DNA of 16,607 nt from assembly GCA_937894355.1 (NCBI GenBank), contig CALCRD010000347.1:1-16607 (forward strand). The letters are read 5' to 3'. The stretch comes from an uncultured Bacillus sp. (GTDB lineage: Bacteria; Bacillota; Bacilli; Bacillales; Cytobacillaceae). Under the pieces are notes generated by a model, which saw only the letters and a list, made by a program, of their open reading frames with translations, had not been told where the DNA came from and did no database searches. The position numbers and the translations under genes were made by a program. Position 1 is the first letter of the stretch, and each line of letters starts with the position of its first letter. Of the stretch, positions 6,963 to 13,206 are shown one piece after another.

Positions 6963-7868
6963 ATGGATGATGAAAAAGAAAATCCGAAAGTCAAACCAGC
7001 TACAACCTTTAAAGAACAAGTAGAATTATATAAAAGTAGAAGTTTATACATTAATGACTCAGAAACTGCAGAGCAAACATTACAAAGAATAAATTATTAC
7101 CGTTTAACGGCGTATGGGCTAACTTTGAAGGATCCATTCGATAAAGAACAGTATAATAAAGGTGCTTCCTTTCACAAAATGCTTTCGTTATATGAATTCG
7201 ATAGAAGACTAAGATTATTACTTTTAGGTGTTTTAGAAACCATAGAAATTGCTTTTCGAACGCATATCTCCTATGAAATTGCTCATAAATTTGGTCCCCT
7301 TGGTTACCAAGACAAAGAGAACTTCATCAATGAGAAGTTTCATAAAGATTCTTTAGATGAACTTGACATATTAATTAACAAAAGCCGTAAAGGTGAGCTG
7401 TTTATTGAACACCATTTTCAAAAATATGATGGAAAATTACCTATTTGGGCAGCAATTGAGGTCACTTCATTTGGATTTCTCTCTAAATTTTATCGAAATT
7501 TAAGAGAGGATGTAAAAAAGACAATCGCAAAAACATATTACAATGTTCCTTATTATTACATTGAAAGTTGGTTGCAGACATTATCAAATGTCCGAAATGT
7601 ATGTGCACATTATGGCCGTATGTATAATAAAAAACTTACATTTACACCAAAATTGTTTAAAGAAGAAGTAAGCCAATTTGATGCGAGGTATACATTCGCA
7701 GCTATTTATGTTGCACAAAGGCTATTAACTAAAACAGAGGGCCGCAGGTTGATAACCGATTTAGAAGCATTAATTTTAGAATACAAAGATAGCATAGACT
7801 TTTCACAGATAGGCTTACCACCTAACTGGAATGAACTTTTAAATCACTTAAATAACAAAAAACTATGA
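6963..7868 (+). CDS. Abi_2 family (AbiD/AbiF-like) abortive-infection protein, HEPN type
   Basis: This 301-residue cytoplasmic protein matches the Abi_2 family: the N-terminal pattern TTFKEQVELYKSRSLYI ... TLQRINYYRLTAYGL, the central LYEFDRRLRLLLLGVLETIE, and the C-terminal LSNVRNVCAHYGRMYNKKL. The last contains RNVCAH (R211 to H216), the Rx4-6H active-site signature of HEPN ribonucleases. Known members of AbiD/AbiF stop phage growth by halting or killing the infected cell; by family logic this one would cleave RNA when triggered. It is expressed from its own transcript, since a terminator lies just upstream and another overlaps its stop. AAGGGGAAA precedes ATG 6963. Length is normal and the gene looks intact. 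No partner antitoxin is adjacent. Confidence 0.88.
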   Translation: MDDEKENPKVKPATTFKEQVELYKSRSLYINDSETAEQTLQRINYYRLTAYGLTLKDPFDKEQYNKGASFHKMLSLYEFDRRLRLLLLGVLETIEIAFRTHISYEIAHKFGPLGYQDKENFINEKFHKDSLDELDILINKSRKGELFIEHHFQKYDGKLPIWAAIEVTSFGFLSKFYRNLREDVKKTIAKTYYNVPYYYIESWLQTLSNVRNVCAHYGRMYNKKLTFTPKLFKEEVSQFDARYTFAAIYVAQRLLTKTEGRRLITDLEALILEYKDSIDFSQIGLPPNWNELLNHLNNKKL

Positions 7869-7897
7869 AGAGAGTCCTGTGACTCTCTTTTCTCTTT
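7868..7897 (+). terminator. Rho-independent terminator overlapping the abi stop codon
   Basis: AAGAGAGTC, loop CTGT, GACTCTCTT gives a perfect 9-bp stem followed by TTCTCTTT. The stem begins at the last base of the TGA stop. Confidence 0.85.
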
Positions 7898-8185
7898 CCA
7901 AGAAATTACTGCCTCTTTATCAAGATTTTTAATTATTTGAACAAAAATCAGTTTCTCTAATTTATTTGTGATTGTTTCAAAAACAATATAAAAAAGCATT
8001 GTTTGAATGGAATTATGGAACATAATCATCCTGGTCTAATCAATTTTTTAGAAAGTGAATATAGTTTGAAATCCCCATTTCACTTTCTAATTAACAGAGA
8101 GAAAGTTTTACCAAGGGTGCTGAGAATTCACTTTTTGAAAAAGGAAAATTATATATTAAGTATTTCACTGAAAATATAGAAACGT
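7898..8185 (+). other. Noncoding interval between the abi gene and the next unit
   Basis: I see no gene here: every frame is broken and the 61-codon minus-strand opening reads through the terminator. The only clear structure is the inverted repeat at 8048-8090. Confidence 0.6.
8048..8090. repeat. Perfect 12-bp inverted repeat
   Basis: TTAGAAAGTGAA at 8048-8059 is the exact reverse complement of TTCACTTTCTAA at 8079-8090, with a 19-bp spacer. No T-run follows in either direction, so it is not an obvious terminator. It lies about 100 bp before a promoter-like site and could be an operator or a recombination scar. Confidence 0.6.
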
Positions 8186-8214
8186 TTGTTCTTTAATCTT
8201 TTTAATGGTAAAAT
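8186..8214 (+). promoter_or_regulatory. Probable sigma-A promoter, extended -10
   Basis: TTGTTC (8186-8191), a 17-bp spacer, and TAAAAT (8209-8214) with an upstream TG (TGGTAAAAT) form a reasonable extended -10 promoter. It lies about 45 bp before the start of the next gene. Confidence 0.45.
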
Positions 8215-8258
8215 ACAATTATAATATATTTATATAACAATAATTGGAGGGTCTGAAT

Positions 8259-8996
8259 TTGAGACAGCTTAACGATAAGTCTGTTTTAGAAGAGAGATCT
8301 CATCTAGAGTTAACAACAGCCCCTGGTCCATTAGTGATAAAAAATATAATTGAAAATAGTCTAAGTGATGTTTTTGATGATGCAAAACAAGAGTGGGAGT
8401 TTGTAACCCATATTCCGAATGATTCTGGAGAATTTGTAGAAAACTGTGAGTTGTGTAATCATCGGAATTATAAGGAAAATTATTTAATACAAAATCAAAA
8501 CACCACTGCATTACTAAAAGTTGGTTCGGATTGCATAAAGCGTTTTATTCAATTTGCTGGAACTGCAAGCCAAGCGGACAGTAATACCTTTTTTGAAAAT
8601 AAGTTAAAAGAAATGGAAATTGAAACAGAATTAAGGGTCCTTTATATGGAAGTTATTGCTGGAATTCTGCCTACTGTACGGATGGCAAACAGGTTTAAGA
8701 AACTAACACTCGAATTATTGGAAAAGAGAGGTCAGCAGCATTTAATTTCGAATGAATCGGGTAGGTTAGAAATAATTAGAAGTCTTTACAATCAATCGAA
8801 TCCCTCAGAAAAGGAACAACAACATTTTGGATGGCTAATGAGTAATCCCATGTCATTACCAGTACAAAAAGAAACTAAAAGGTTTAAAGAAGTGTACTAT
8901 AAAGAAGGTTCAACATTTAGTAAAAGAAGTAAAGTAATTAGAACAACCTTATCGAATTCCAAAATATACCATAATCCTGCAAAAAAATATGAATAA
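8259..8996 (+). CDS. Hypothetical protein with C-x2-C...VGSxC motif
   Basis: The 245-residue protein is called from TTG 8259, 7 nt after GGAGGG; an in-frame TTG at 8244 would overlap that ribosome binding site. Residues 60-97 contain CELCNH (C63, C66, H68) and VGSDCIKRF (C92). This three-Cys pattern, with a 'VGSxCixxF' second half, recalls small metal-binding modules in phage and plasmid proteins. The rest is helical and charged, with a basic C-terminus (KRFKEVYYKE, KRSKVIRTT). I cannot assign a named family. Nucleic-acid binding is plausible from the metal motif and basic tail. Confidence 0.7.
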   Translation: MRQLNDKSVLEERSHLELTTAPGPLVIKNIIENSLSDVFDDAKQEWEFVTHIPNDSGEFVENCELCNHRNYKENYLIQNQNTTALLKVGSDCIKRFIQFAGTASQADSNTFFENKLKEMEIETELRVLYMEVIAGILPTVRMANRFKKLTLELLEKRGQQHLISNESGRLEIIRSLYNQSNPSEKEQQHFGWLMSNPMSLPVQKETKRFKEVYYKEGSTFSKRSKVIRTTLSNSKIYHNPAKKYE

Positions 8997-9028
8997 GTTA
9001 AATAGGGGTTACATAGGGAGGATAGGTT

Positions 9029-9556
9029 ATGCCTTGGCCACGAAAGGAACCAGCTGAAGTTTGGAGAGATGGTGATATAATTAAGATTCGACCTGTTAAC
9101 TCTGATAATATTCATATCGCCAATTATTCAGTAAGACTGTTTAATTTAGTTAGTGGAGTTAGATGGAGAGAAGAAAGCAAAGGATATCTAAGAGGATGGG
9201 TGGATGCCTATAAATACGTTTTCCTTCACCATCTTGTTTTATCACCGAAAGAAGGATTTAGAGTAGGACACTTGAATCAAAATAAGTCCGATAACCGAGA
9301 AAAGAATTTACATCATGTCACAAGAAGTGAAAGCGGAATTAACAGAAAAATTCAAACTTCAAATACTGTTGGAGTCGTTGGGATTAGATTTGATACAAAA
9401 ATAGGCAAGTGGGATGCTAGAATAAGAGTTAATGGAGAAAGGATTTATTTGGGTAGCTTTGTGACTAAAGAAGAAGCATCGAAGGCATACTATCGAGCTG
9501 CTAAAGAATATTTTCCTAACTTCAATTTAGAAAAGAATCAGAATAAAAAATCTTAA
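9029..9556 (+). CDS. HNH endonuclease-like protein with AP2 DNA-binding domain
   Basis: This 175-residue protein starts at ATG 9029 behind AGGGAGGAT. Residues about 60-106 follow the HNH_3 pattern of phage and intron homing endonucleases: FLHHLVL (H68), GFRVGHLNQNKSDNREKNLH (H81, N89, N93). Residues about 113-163 form an AP2 domain (GVVGIRFDTKIGKWDARI, IYLGSFVTKEEASKAYY), the usual DNA-recognition part of such enzymes. In relatives the second motif reads DH; here it is GH (G80-H81). By analogy with I-HmuI-type enzymes that Asp helps hold the metal, so nicking activity may be reduced or lost. Such genes are usually free-standing selfish elements. A terminator follows about 95 bp downstream. 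Confidence 0.85.
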   Translation: MPWPRKEPAEVWRDGDIIKIRPVNSDNIHIANYSVRLFNLVSGVRWREESKGYLRGWVDAYKYVFLHHLVLSPKEGFRVGHLNQNKSDNREKNLHHVTRSESGINRKIQTSNTVGVVGIRFDTKIGKWDARIRVNGERIYLGSFVTKEEASKAYYRAAKEYFPNFNLEKNQNKKS

Positions 9557-9649
9557 GTATTTCTAAGAGCCGTTGCTTCTTCATTTCTGTGAAGGGTAAT
9601 GCATGATTATCGAACGTTAGAAAACCAGCAACAGATAATAAAATAAATA

Positions 9650-9700
9650 AAAGAGGTCCCTTCATATTCCTTTCAAGGATTAGATGTGATCTCTTTTTTT
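9650..9700 (+). terminator. Rho-independent terminator
   Basis: AAAGAGGTC pairs with GATCTCTTT (9 bp, one wobble), followed by further Ts. The loop itself contains a small CCTT/AAGG hairpin. It probably serves the HNH gene. Confidence 0.7.
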
Positions 9701-9766
9701 GTATATGTTGTTTTGAATAAAGGTGCAACGTTAATAAAAATGATGCGATGTTCTTCCCTTAAGATA

Positions 9767-9988
9767 CGTTCAAAAGGAGCCTTTATAGAGAAAACAAAAG
9801 GAACAATCGTTCCTCTCTCCTTCACTACAAATGGGATGTTATTGGATGATGAAGTTACCGAATTCTTGAATCAGGAAATGTACAATGTTGTATTGAGTCT
9901 TGATGGAAGAAAGGATGTCCATGACCGCCTTAGGGAAACGATTACCGGGAAAGGCAGCTACGATTTAAAGGGCGCTTTAACGAAGTAA
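9767..9988 (+). pseudogene. Fragment of a radical-SAM peptide maturase (SCIFF/sulfatase-maturase type)
   Basis: The frame reading FTTNGMLLDDEVTEFLN ... YNVVLSLDGRKDVHDRL ... TGKGSYDL closely recalls the middle of SCIFF-type and anaerobic sulfatase-type radical-SAM maturases: TTNG, then LSLDGRKEVHDR, then GKGSYD. A complete enzyme has about 450 residues with an N-terminal CxxxCxxC cluster motif and C-terminal SPASM cysteines. Neither is present, and the frame ends soon after GSYDL at TAA 9986-9988. A terminator follows directly, suggesting an internal deletion that kept the original gene end. The start given is only where the matching text begins. No peptide substrate gene was seen. Confidence 0.65.
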
Positions 9989-9990
9989 CT

Positions 9991-10034
9991 AAAGCCTAAT
10001 TTCTCTCTTATTACACCGAGACTTTAGGTTTTTT
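9991..10034 (+). terminator. Rho-independent terminator behind the maturase remnant
   Basis: AAAGCCTAA pairs with TTAGGTTTT (9 bp, one wobble) and is followed by further Ts. Confidence 0.7.
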
Positions 10035-10300
10035 ATATTTGTTAATTCTAGTTTAACGTTTACATTTTGATTTCCTTAACGTTGTAAATCCACATTTCCC
10101 TATGGTCCCCCTTTTAGAGATACTTAGTAAAGAAAGAGAAATTTATTTGTTGCATATGTCTATAGGTTTGATTTATTCGCAGATTGATGATGATTAGGTG
10201 TCACTTGAAAATAGCCATAAATTTGTAGATTTATAGGCAAATAGACACAGGTTAATATCTCGTTTTTGTCGAAATATAAGAGAAAAGGAGGTATTAATTT
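10035..10300 (+). other. Noncoding AT-rich interval
   Basis: I see no gene. Near 10052-10085 AACGTT occurs twice, and TTTACA/TGTAAA form a short inverted pair. The interval ends with the AAAGGAGG ribosome binding site of the mini-gene at 10301. Confidence 0.5.
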
Positions 10301-10449
10301 ATGTTTGGATTGTTTACTGGTAAGTGTAATATGTGTAATAGGAAGGGCTCCCCTCTTCGAAAATATATTAATGACAAAGGAAAAAAATAAAATTATGTTT
10401 ATCTTGTTCTGAATATGCCGAGAGAAGGGCTTATAGGAAGCTAAGATAA
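10301..10449 (+). CDS. Two-CxxC mini-protein requiring a -1 frameshift
   Basis: ATG 10301 has a very strong AAAAGGAGG upstream. The zero frame encodes MFGLFTGKCNMCNRKGSPLR ... KGKK and stops at TAA 10388-10390 after 29 residues. Shifting by -1 in the seven-A run at 10381-10387 continues as IKLCLSCSEYAERRAYRKLR to TAA 10447-10449. The shifted product has two CxxC pairs (CNMC, CLSC), as a zinc knuckle needs; the unshifted one has only the first. The run lies as GGA-AAA-AAA, a classic A-AAA-AAA slippery heptamer. It may be programmed frameshifting, a one-base loss in the homopolymer (pseudogene), or a sequencing error. Confidence 0.5.
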
Positions 10450-10561
10450 AATCTATAAAAGTGACATAAAAACCAAATTTAAAATCAGACAATCTTTGAG
10501 AAATTCATGGATATATATTGCACAAGTTCGTCCAACTTTTAAATTCTGAATACATTTGGTA

Positions 10562-10648
10562 GTGAATATACCTGACCCTATACCAGAACCAAATCCTTAA
10601 GTGTTCAATTATGATTATGGTCGACCAATTGTCCCAATTCCAGATTAA
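10562..10648 (+). pseudogene. Short protein-like remnant
   Basis: One frame reads VNIPDPIPEPNP, then TAA (10598-10600), then VFNYDYGRPIVPIPD to TAA at 10646-10648. The repetitive Pro/Asp text across a stop looks like decayed coding DNA. There is no ribosome binding site and no family match. Confidence 0.2.
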
Positions 10649-10753
10649 ATAGACTGAGCAAGTATTTCATAGTACTTACGCAAAAAACTAGAAGAATAAG
10701 TATCCGATACATCCTTGTATACTGTAGCTTTAATAACGCCTTCTCCATTCTTC
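10645..10753 (-). pseudogene. C-terminal gene fragment, minus strand
   Basis: On the minus strand the frame after a TAG (10754-10756) reads KNGEGVIKATVYKDVSDTYS, then SSFLRKYYEILAQSI, to TAA at 10645-10647. The 35 residues look like real protein sequence with a C-terminal helix. Upstream the same frame is interrupted by TAG and TAA, so this is probably the surviving tail of a degraded gene. I do not recognise the family. Confidence 0.35.
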
Positions 10754-10756
10754 TAG
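10688..10756. repeat. Perfect 10-bp inverted repeat
   Basis: CTAGAAGAAT at 10688-10697 is the reverse complement of ATTCTTCTAG at 10747-10756, with a 49-bp spacer. It lies within the minus-strand gene fragment. Confidence 0.45.
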
Positions 10757-10824
10757 CCATTTTTATTAATATTAAATTTTAATAGAATTGCACTCCATTA
10801 GGGGTACAGTCCCGAAAATGCGGA

Positions 10825-10879
10825 TTTACAACGATAAGCAATTCTGAAAAGAAAAAATGAGTGACTTAACAACGATAAG
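10825..10879. repeat. Direct repeat TT(T/A)ACAACGATAAG
   Basis: TTTACAACGATAAG (10825-10838) and TTAACAACGATAAG (10866-10879) differ at one position and start 41 bp apart, about four helical turns. The arms AGAATTGC (10784-10791) and GCAATTCT (10838-10845) also form an inverted pair. It may be a regulator or recombinase binding site in an otherwise empty interval. Confidence 0.4.
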
Positions 10880-10952
10880 AGTTTTGAGACAAGTTTACTT
10901 CTTGCGGAATATTAAATTCGTTTTCCCTCCTAGAATCGATAATAAAACCTTT

Positions 10953-11144
10953 TTATAGTACGTATGGATTGTTTTCAATATTAAGGAACTCATTATATAG
11001 GGATAACCATAGTTCCCCATATTCTTCAGCACTTTTGGAATTACCTTCCTCATGTGTTATGCCTCGCATAATCAAAATGACTGCGGTTTGCGGATGCATG
11101 GCATCATTTTCTATTAAATAACGTACTTTTTCAAAAGGGCTCAC
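10953..11144 (-). CDS. Small hypothetical protein
   Basis: The 63-residue minus-strand ORF is called from GTG at 11144, because GGAGGAA lies 6 nt upstream of it; the longer ATG version at 11162 would place that ribosome binding site inside the coding sequence. The product begins MSPFEKVRYLIENDAMHPQT and contains ILIMRGITHEEG and EEYGELWLSLYNEFLNIE, a soluble helical protein without Cys or membrane segments. It stands alone, convergent to nothing obvious. Family not recognised. Confidence 0.52.
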   Translation of the reverse strand: MSPFEKVRYLIENDAMHPQTAVILIMRGITHEEGNSKSAEEYGELWLSLYNEFLNIENNPYVL

Positions 11145-11162
11145 AACGCTTCCTCCATTCAA

Positions 11163-11465
11163 ACAATTTATATAATCTTTATTCCATTTTACCCTAGTGG
11201 GATTATTTGAATAGCTCCATTCTATTGGACCTAGAAAAAGTAATTACTTTATGTTGTGGGAAAATTTCAGCTTCACAGAGTAAGAATTCTTAACCTTATA
11301 AAATAATCGCCCTGTTTTGGAAAAAGTTGATCATAATATAGTCTTTTTTTTATGGAAATAATGATAATCGGGGGTTTTAAGAGAATCTTTGGCTCCGAAA
11401 GTAGAAGGATAAATATTAATAAAATTGGGAATGATGAAACGAAATACCATTTTTGTTTCATATCG
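11163..11465 (+). other. Noncoding interval between divergent genes
   Basis: The interval separates the minus-strand small gene from the plus-strand toxin-antitoxin-like operon. A 62-codon minus-strand opening at 11273-11461 has no ribosome binding site and an odd Leu/Ile/Ser-rich composition, so it is not accepted. Nothing else was recognised. Confidence 0.5.
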
Positions 11466-11474
11466 TGTTATAAT
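11466..11474 (+). promoter_or_regulatory. Extended -10 promoter element
   Basis: TGTTATAAT is a perfect extended -10 element 22 bp before the TTG start at 11497. The -35 region is weak, which is usual for TG-extended promoters. Confidence 0.5.
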
Positions 11475-11496
11475 TTAAGGAAAGGAGGCGGGAAAA

Positions 11497-12213
11497 TTGC
11501 ATATTCAAACTAATGAAGGTGTCAGTAAAGAATTCATTCCTTTGCTGATAGAGAAAGTTAACCATGATTTTGAAACAGATCCGATTAACTTGTTTTCAAT
11601 GTATGTTTTTGCCACTCAAATGAAATACCAAAAATTTGTTGTCGGCATCTCGCCTAGTGAAGATACCGTTTTTAATGAAGATGCAGGAATAGATGGCAGT
11701 CTACAGGATTTTATAACTGAACAACTTCAGAACGAAGCCACTATCGAGAACTTTGCAAAATTAAAATGCTTTCTAGATGAATTATTTTTGTCTATTACGG
11801 AAGAGGGCAGCTTAAATTATTTTTATCGAAAAGAATATCTGATTTCTTCAAAAGAATTAGGCACACTCTTAAATATCTCTCGGGCAACTATTCATCGATA
11901 TAAGGAATTGGGAATGGAATGGGTTGAAGGGATAGGTCATGATTGTTACCCCAAACATAACGGTTATTATTGGTCTAATGGCCTTTGGACAGCTCGTATA
12001 CAAGGAATATTTCAAAAAAATAAGATCCGAAATCAAACCAAAGAGGAATTAATTGAGGAATTACAGAGTGAAATAAATCGTTACCAGTCCCGATATGGAG
12101 GAAGTTTTGAAGGGGTATTTAGTAGTGTTACAGACCCTTATGAATTAGAAGAACCTGATGATTATTTTGACTGGCGTGATTTACTAGAGGATCTTAAGAA
12201 ATTAAATGGATAG
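11497..12213 (+). CDS. HTH protein, probable antitoxin/regulator of a TA-like pair
   Basis: The 238-residue protein begins at TTG 11497 with AAAGGAGG 8 nt upstream. Residues about 116-139 (ISSKELGTLLNISRATIHRY) form an excisionase/MerR-like helix-turn-helix. It is followed by GMEWVEGIGHDCYPKHNGYYW, which resembles the wing region of such domains. The ~110 residues before it are helical and acidic; the C-terminus is a charged helix ending in an Asp/Glu-rich tail (ELEEPDDYFDWRDLL). The gene overlaps the next one by 8 bp, so they are translated together. The likely role is DNA-binding autoregulator and neutraliser of the downstream protein, by analogy with type II systems. The HTH is clear, the antitoxin role is inferred. 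Confidence 0.65.
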   Translation: MHIQTNEGVSKEFIPLLIEKVNHDFETDPINLFSMYVFATQMKYQKFVVGISPSEDTVFNEDAGIDGSLQDFITEQLQNEATIENFAKLKCFLDELFLSITEEGSLNYFYRKEYLISSKELGTLLNISRATIHRYKELGMEWVEGIGHDCYPKHNGYYWSNGLWTARIQGIFQKNKIRNQTKEELIEELQSEINRYQSRYGGSFEGVFSSVTDPYELEEPDDYFDWRDLLEDLKKLNG

Positions 12214-12676
12214 AAAACATCAGCAAGATAGAGTAAATTTTATAGTAAATCTTTATATATCTAATCCTCATTTGTTTGATATGGAGTGTATCCCAGAAAT
12301 TAGAGCGAAAGGTATAAGCAGAGTCACAGCTATGTTGCCTTTACGAAATCATTGTGTTTATGGAAACACGATATTGTTTATTAATGAAAAGCTCGATGAT
12401 AAGGGAAGTATAAAGGAATATCGATATGGCTGGGAATATAGGCAAACTGGCAAAAGACTACTAAGTAAACAGGTAAGACATATAACTGCGTTTGATAAAC
12501 AAGAACATCCGGAGCCGCCATATACTGTTAATACAGAACCGTTTCATCATCATTACCTCCCTGGTGATTTAAGTAAGAGAAAAGATACAAATGTTCAATC
12601 TTTGGAAGATGTAATTGTAATACTATCTGATTACATTTTTAGTGGAACTGAATACAATCATAATGTTAGTTTTTAA
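12206..12676 (+). CDS. DUF6516/TumE-like protein, candidate toxin
   Basis: The 156-residue product contains EYRYGWEYRQTGKRLLS, then ITAFDKQEHPEPPYTV, then TEPFHHHYLPGD and a C-terminal helix SLEDVIVILSDYI. This order (aromatic strand pair, an [RK]xDxxxH-like segment, a PHHxH-like histidine cluster, then a C-terminal SxEDVL-type helix) resembles DUF6516, the family of toxin TumE in TumE-TumA modules. Here the His cluster reads PFHHHY. Start ATG 12206 lies inside the stop of the HTH gene (ATGGATAG). A UUCG-loop terminator overlaps its stop, so the two genes form a closed operon. The toxin role is inferred from family resemblance and the two-gene layout. Confidence 0.55.
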   Translation: MDRKHQQDRVNFIVNLYISNPHLFDMECIPEIRAKGISRVTAMLPLRNHCVYGNTILFINEKLDDKGSIKEYRYGWEYRQTGKRLLSKQVRHITAFDKQEHPEPPYTVNTEPFHHHYLPGDLSKRKDTNVQSLEDVIVILSDYIFSGTEYNHNVSF

Positions 12677-12699
12677 AACCGGCTTCGGCTGGTTTTTTT
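12675..12699 (+). terminator. Rho-independent terminator with TTCG tetraloop
   Basis: AAAACCGGC, TTCG, GCTGGTTTT then TTT gives a 9-bp stem with one G-T wobble and a stable tetraloop. It begins inside the stop codon of the TumE-like gene. Confidence 0.9.
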
Positions 12700-12778
12700 G
12701 TTTTTGTAATATATGGTTTGGGTACGGATTTAAAAACCTATTCTTAAAATAAAAGTCATGCGTGACAAAAAAAAGTTG

Positions 12779-13037
12779 AAAAAGGACTGAAGTAAATCTT
12801 TGTATCAACTAGCCATTCAAGAACGCCGAGAATCTTATCCCGGAAAATGTAAAACTATTAAATTGACTCAAATGAAAATAGAAGTCTTGAGCAAATTGGT
12901 GTGGGCATAGAGAATAACAAGAAAACTTTATACACAATTACTGGAAGAAAAATCATGAAAACTTGAAGCTACATGGCAATTTTTTTCAGTTGTAAAAGGG
13001 GGTATGGGAGTTAAAAATCTGATAATCAAACGATTGA
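12779..13037 (+). pseudogene. Decayed copy of the 3' end of the methyltransferase gene
   Basis: Two anchors of 15 bp, AAAAAGGACTGAAGT (12779-12793) and TAATCAAACGATTGA (13023-13037), also occur at 3726-3740 and 3970-3984 at the end of the methyltransferase gene. In both places they span exactly 259 bp. The last ~100 bp before the second anchor also align with few gaps. Reading in the corresponding frame gives KRTEV, then NYWKKN ... LHGNFF and KGVWELKI before the stop, against KRTEV, NFWKEK ... QHSNFV and RGTWELSIC in the intact protein. The frame carries many stops and the middle is diverged. It is a relic of a second methyltransferase gene, with only the C-terminal domain left. Confidence 0.75.
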
Positions 13038-13116
13038 TAAAAGCCGGAGAGCGTTATAAATGGTTATTATTATTAAATATTTCAAAAATATTAAACCTCC
13101 CTCTATAAATGTTGTT

Positions 13117-13142
13117 GTACCAACGGTTTGAGCCATTGGTAC
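13117..13142. repeat. Hairpin-forming inverted repeat
   Basis: GTACCAA and TTGGTAC flank a second GG/CC pair across one mismatch, around a TTTGAG loop. No T-run follows. It lies about 65 bp outside the structured edge of the IS110 element. Confidence 0.45.
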
Positions 13143-13206
13143 CCTATCTAAAAAATATTTTTCGACAAAAATACATACAGTATTTTCATATTATGTTAAT
13201 ATATTC

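Noticed and set aside
7844..8029. 61-codon minus-strand ORF
   Set aside because: It reads through the abi terminator and into the abi gene end, with no ribosome binding site. It is a shadow.
9522..9665. Minus-strand ORF with a signal-peptide-like start (MKGPLLFILLSVAGFL)
   Set aside because: Its hydrophobic stretch is encoded by the A/T-rich flank of the terminator at 9650-9700, the ribosome binding site is only 2 nt from the ATG, and its end overlaps the HNH gene.
10252..10280. TTAATA-17-TATAAG promoter-like pair
   Set aside because: Its predicted transcript start would fall inside the ribosome binding site of the 10301 mini-gene, so it is not convincing.
10160..10492. 110-codon minus-strand ORF
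   Set aside because: It is antisense to the mini-gene at 10301 with its strong ribosome binding site, and its composition is unlike a real protein.
11273..11461. 62-codon minus-strand ORF
   Set aside because: No ribosome binding site, low-complexity hydrophobic composition, and it covers the plus-strand promoter region.
13060..13131. 23-codon ORF (MVIIIKYFKNIKPPS...) behind GGAGAG next to the IS edge
   Set aside because: Too short, runs into the hairpin at 13117, and matches nothing. It may be the start of a gene cut by rearrangement, but there is no support.
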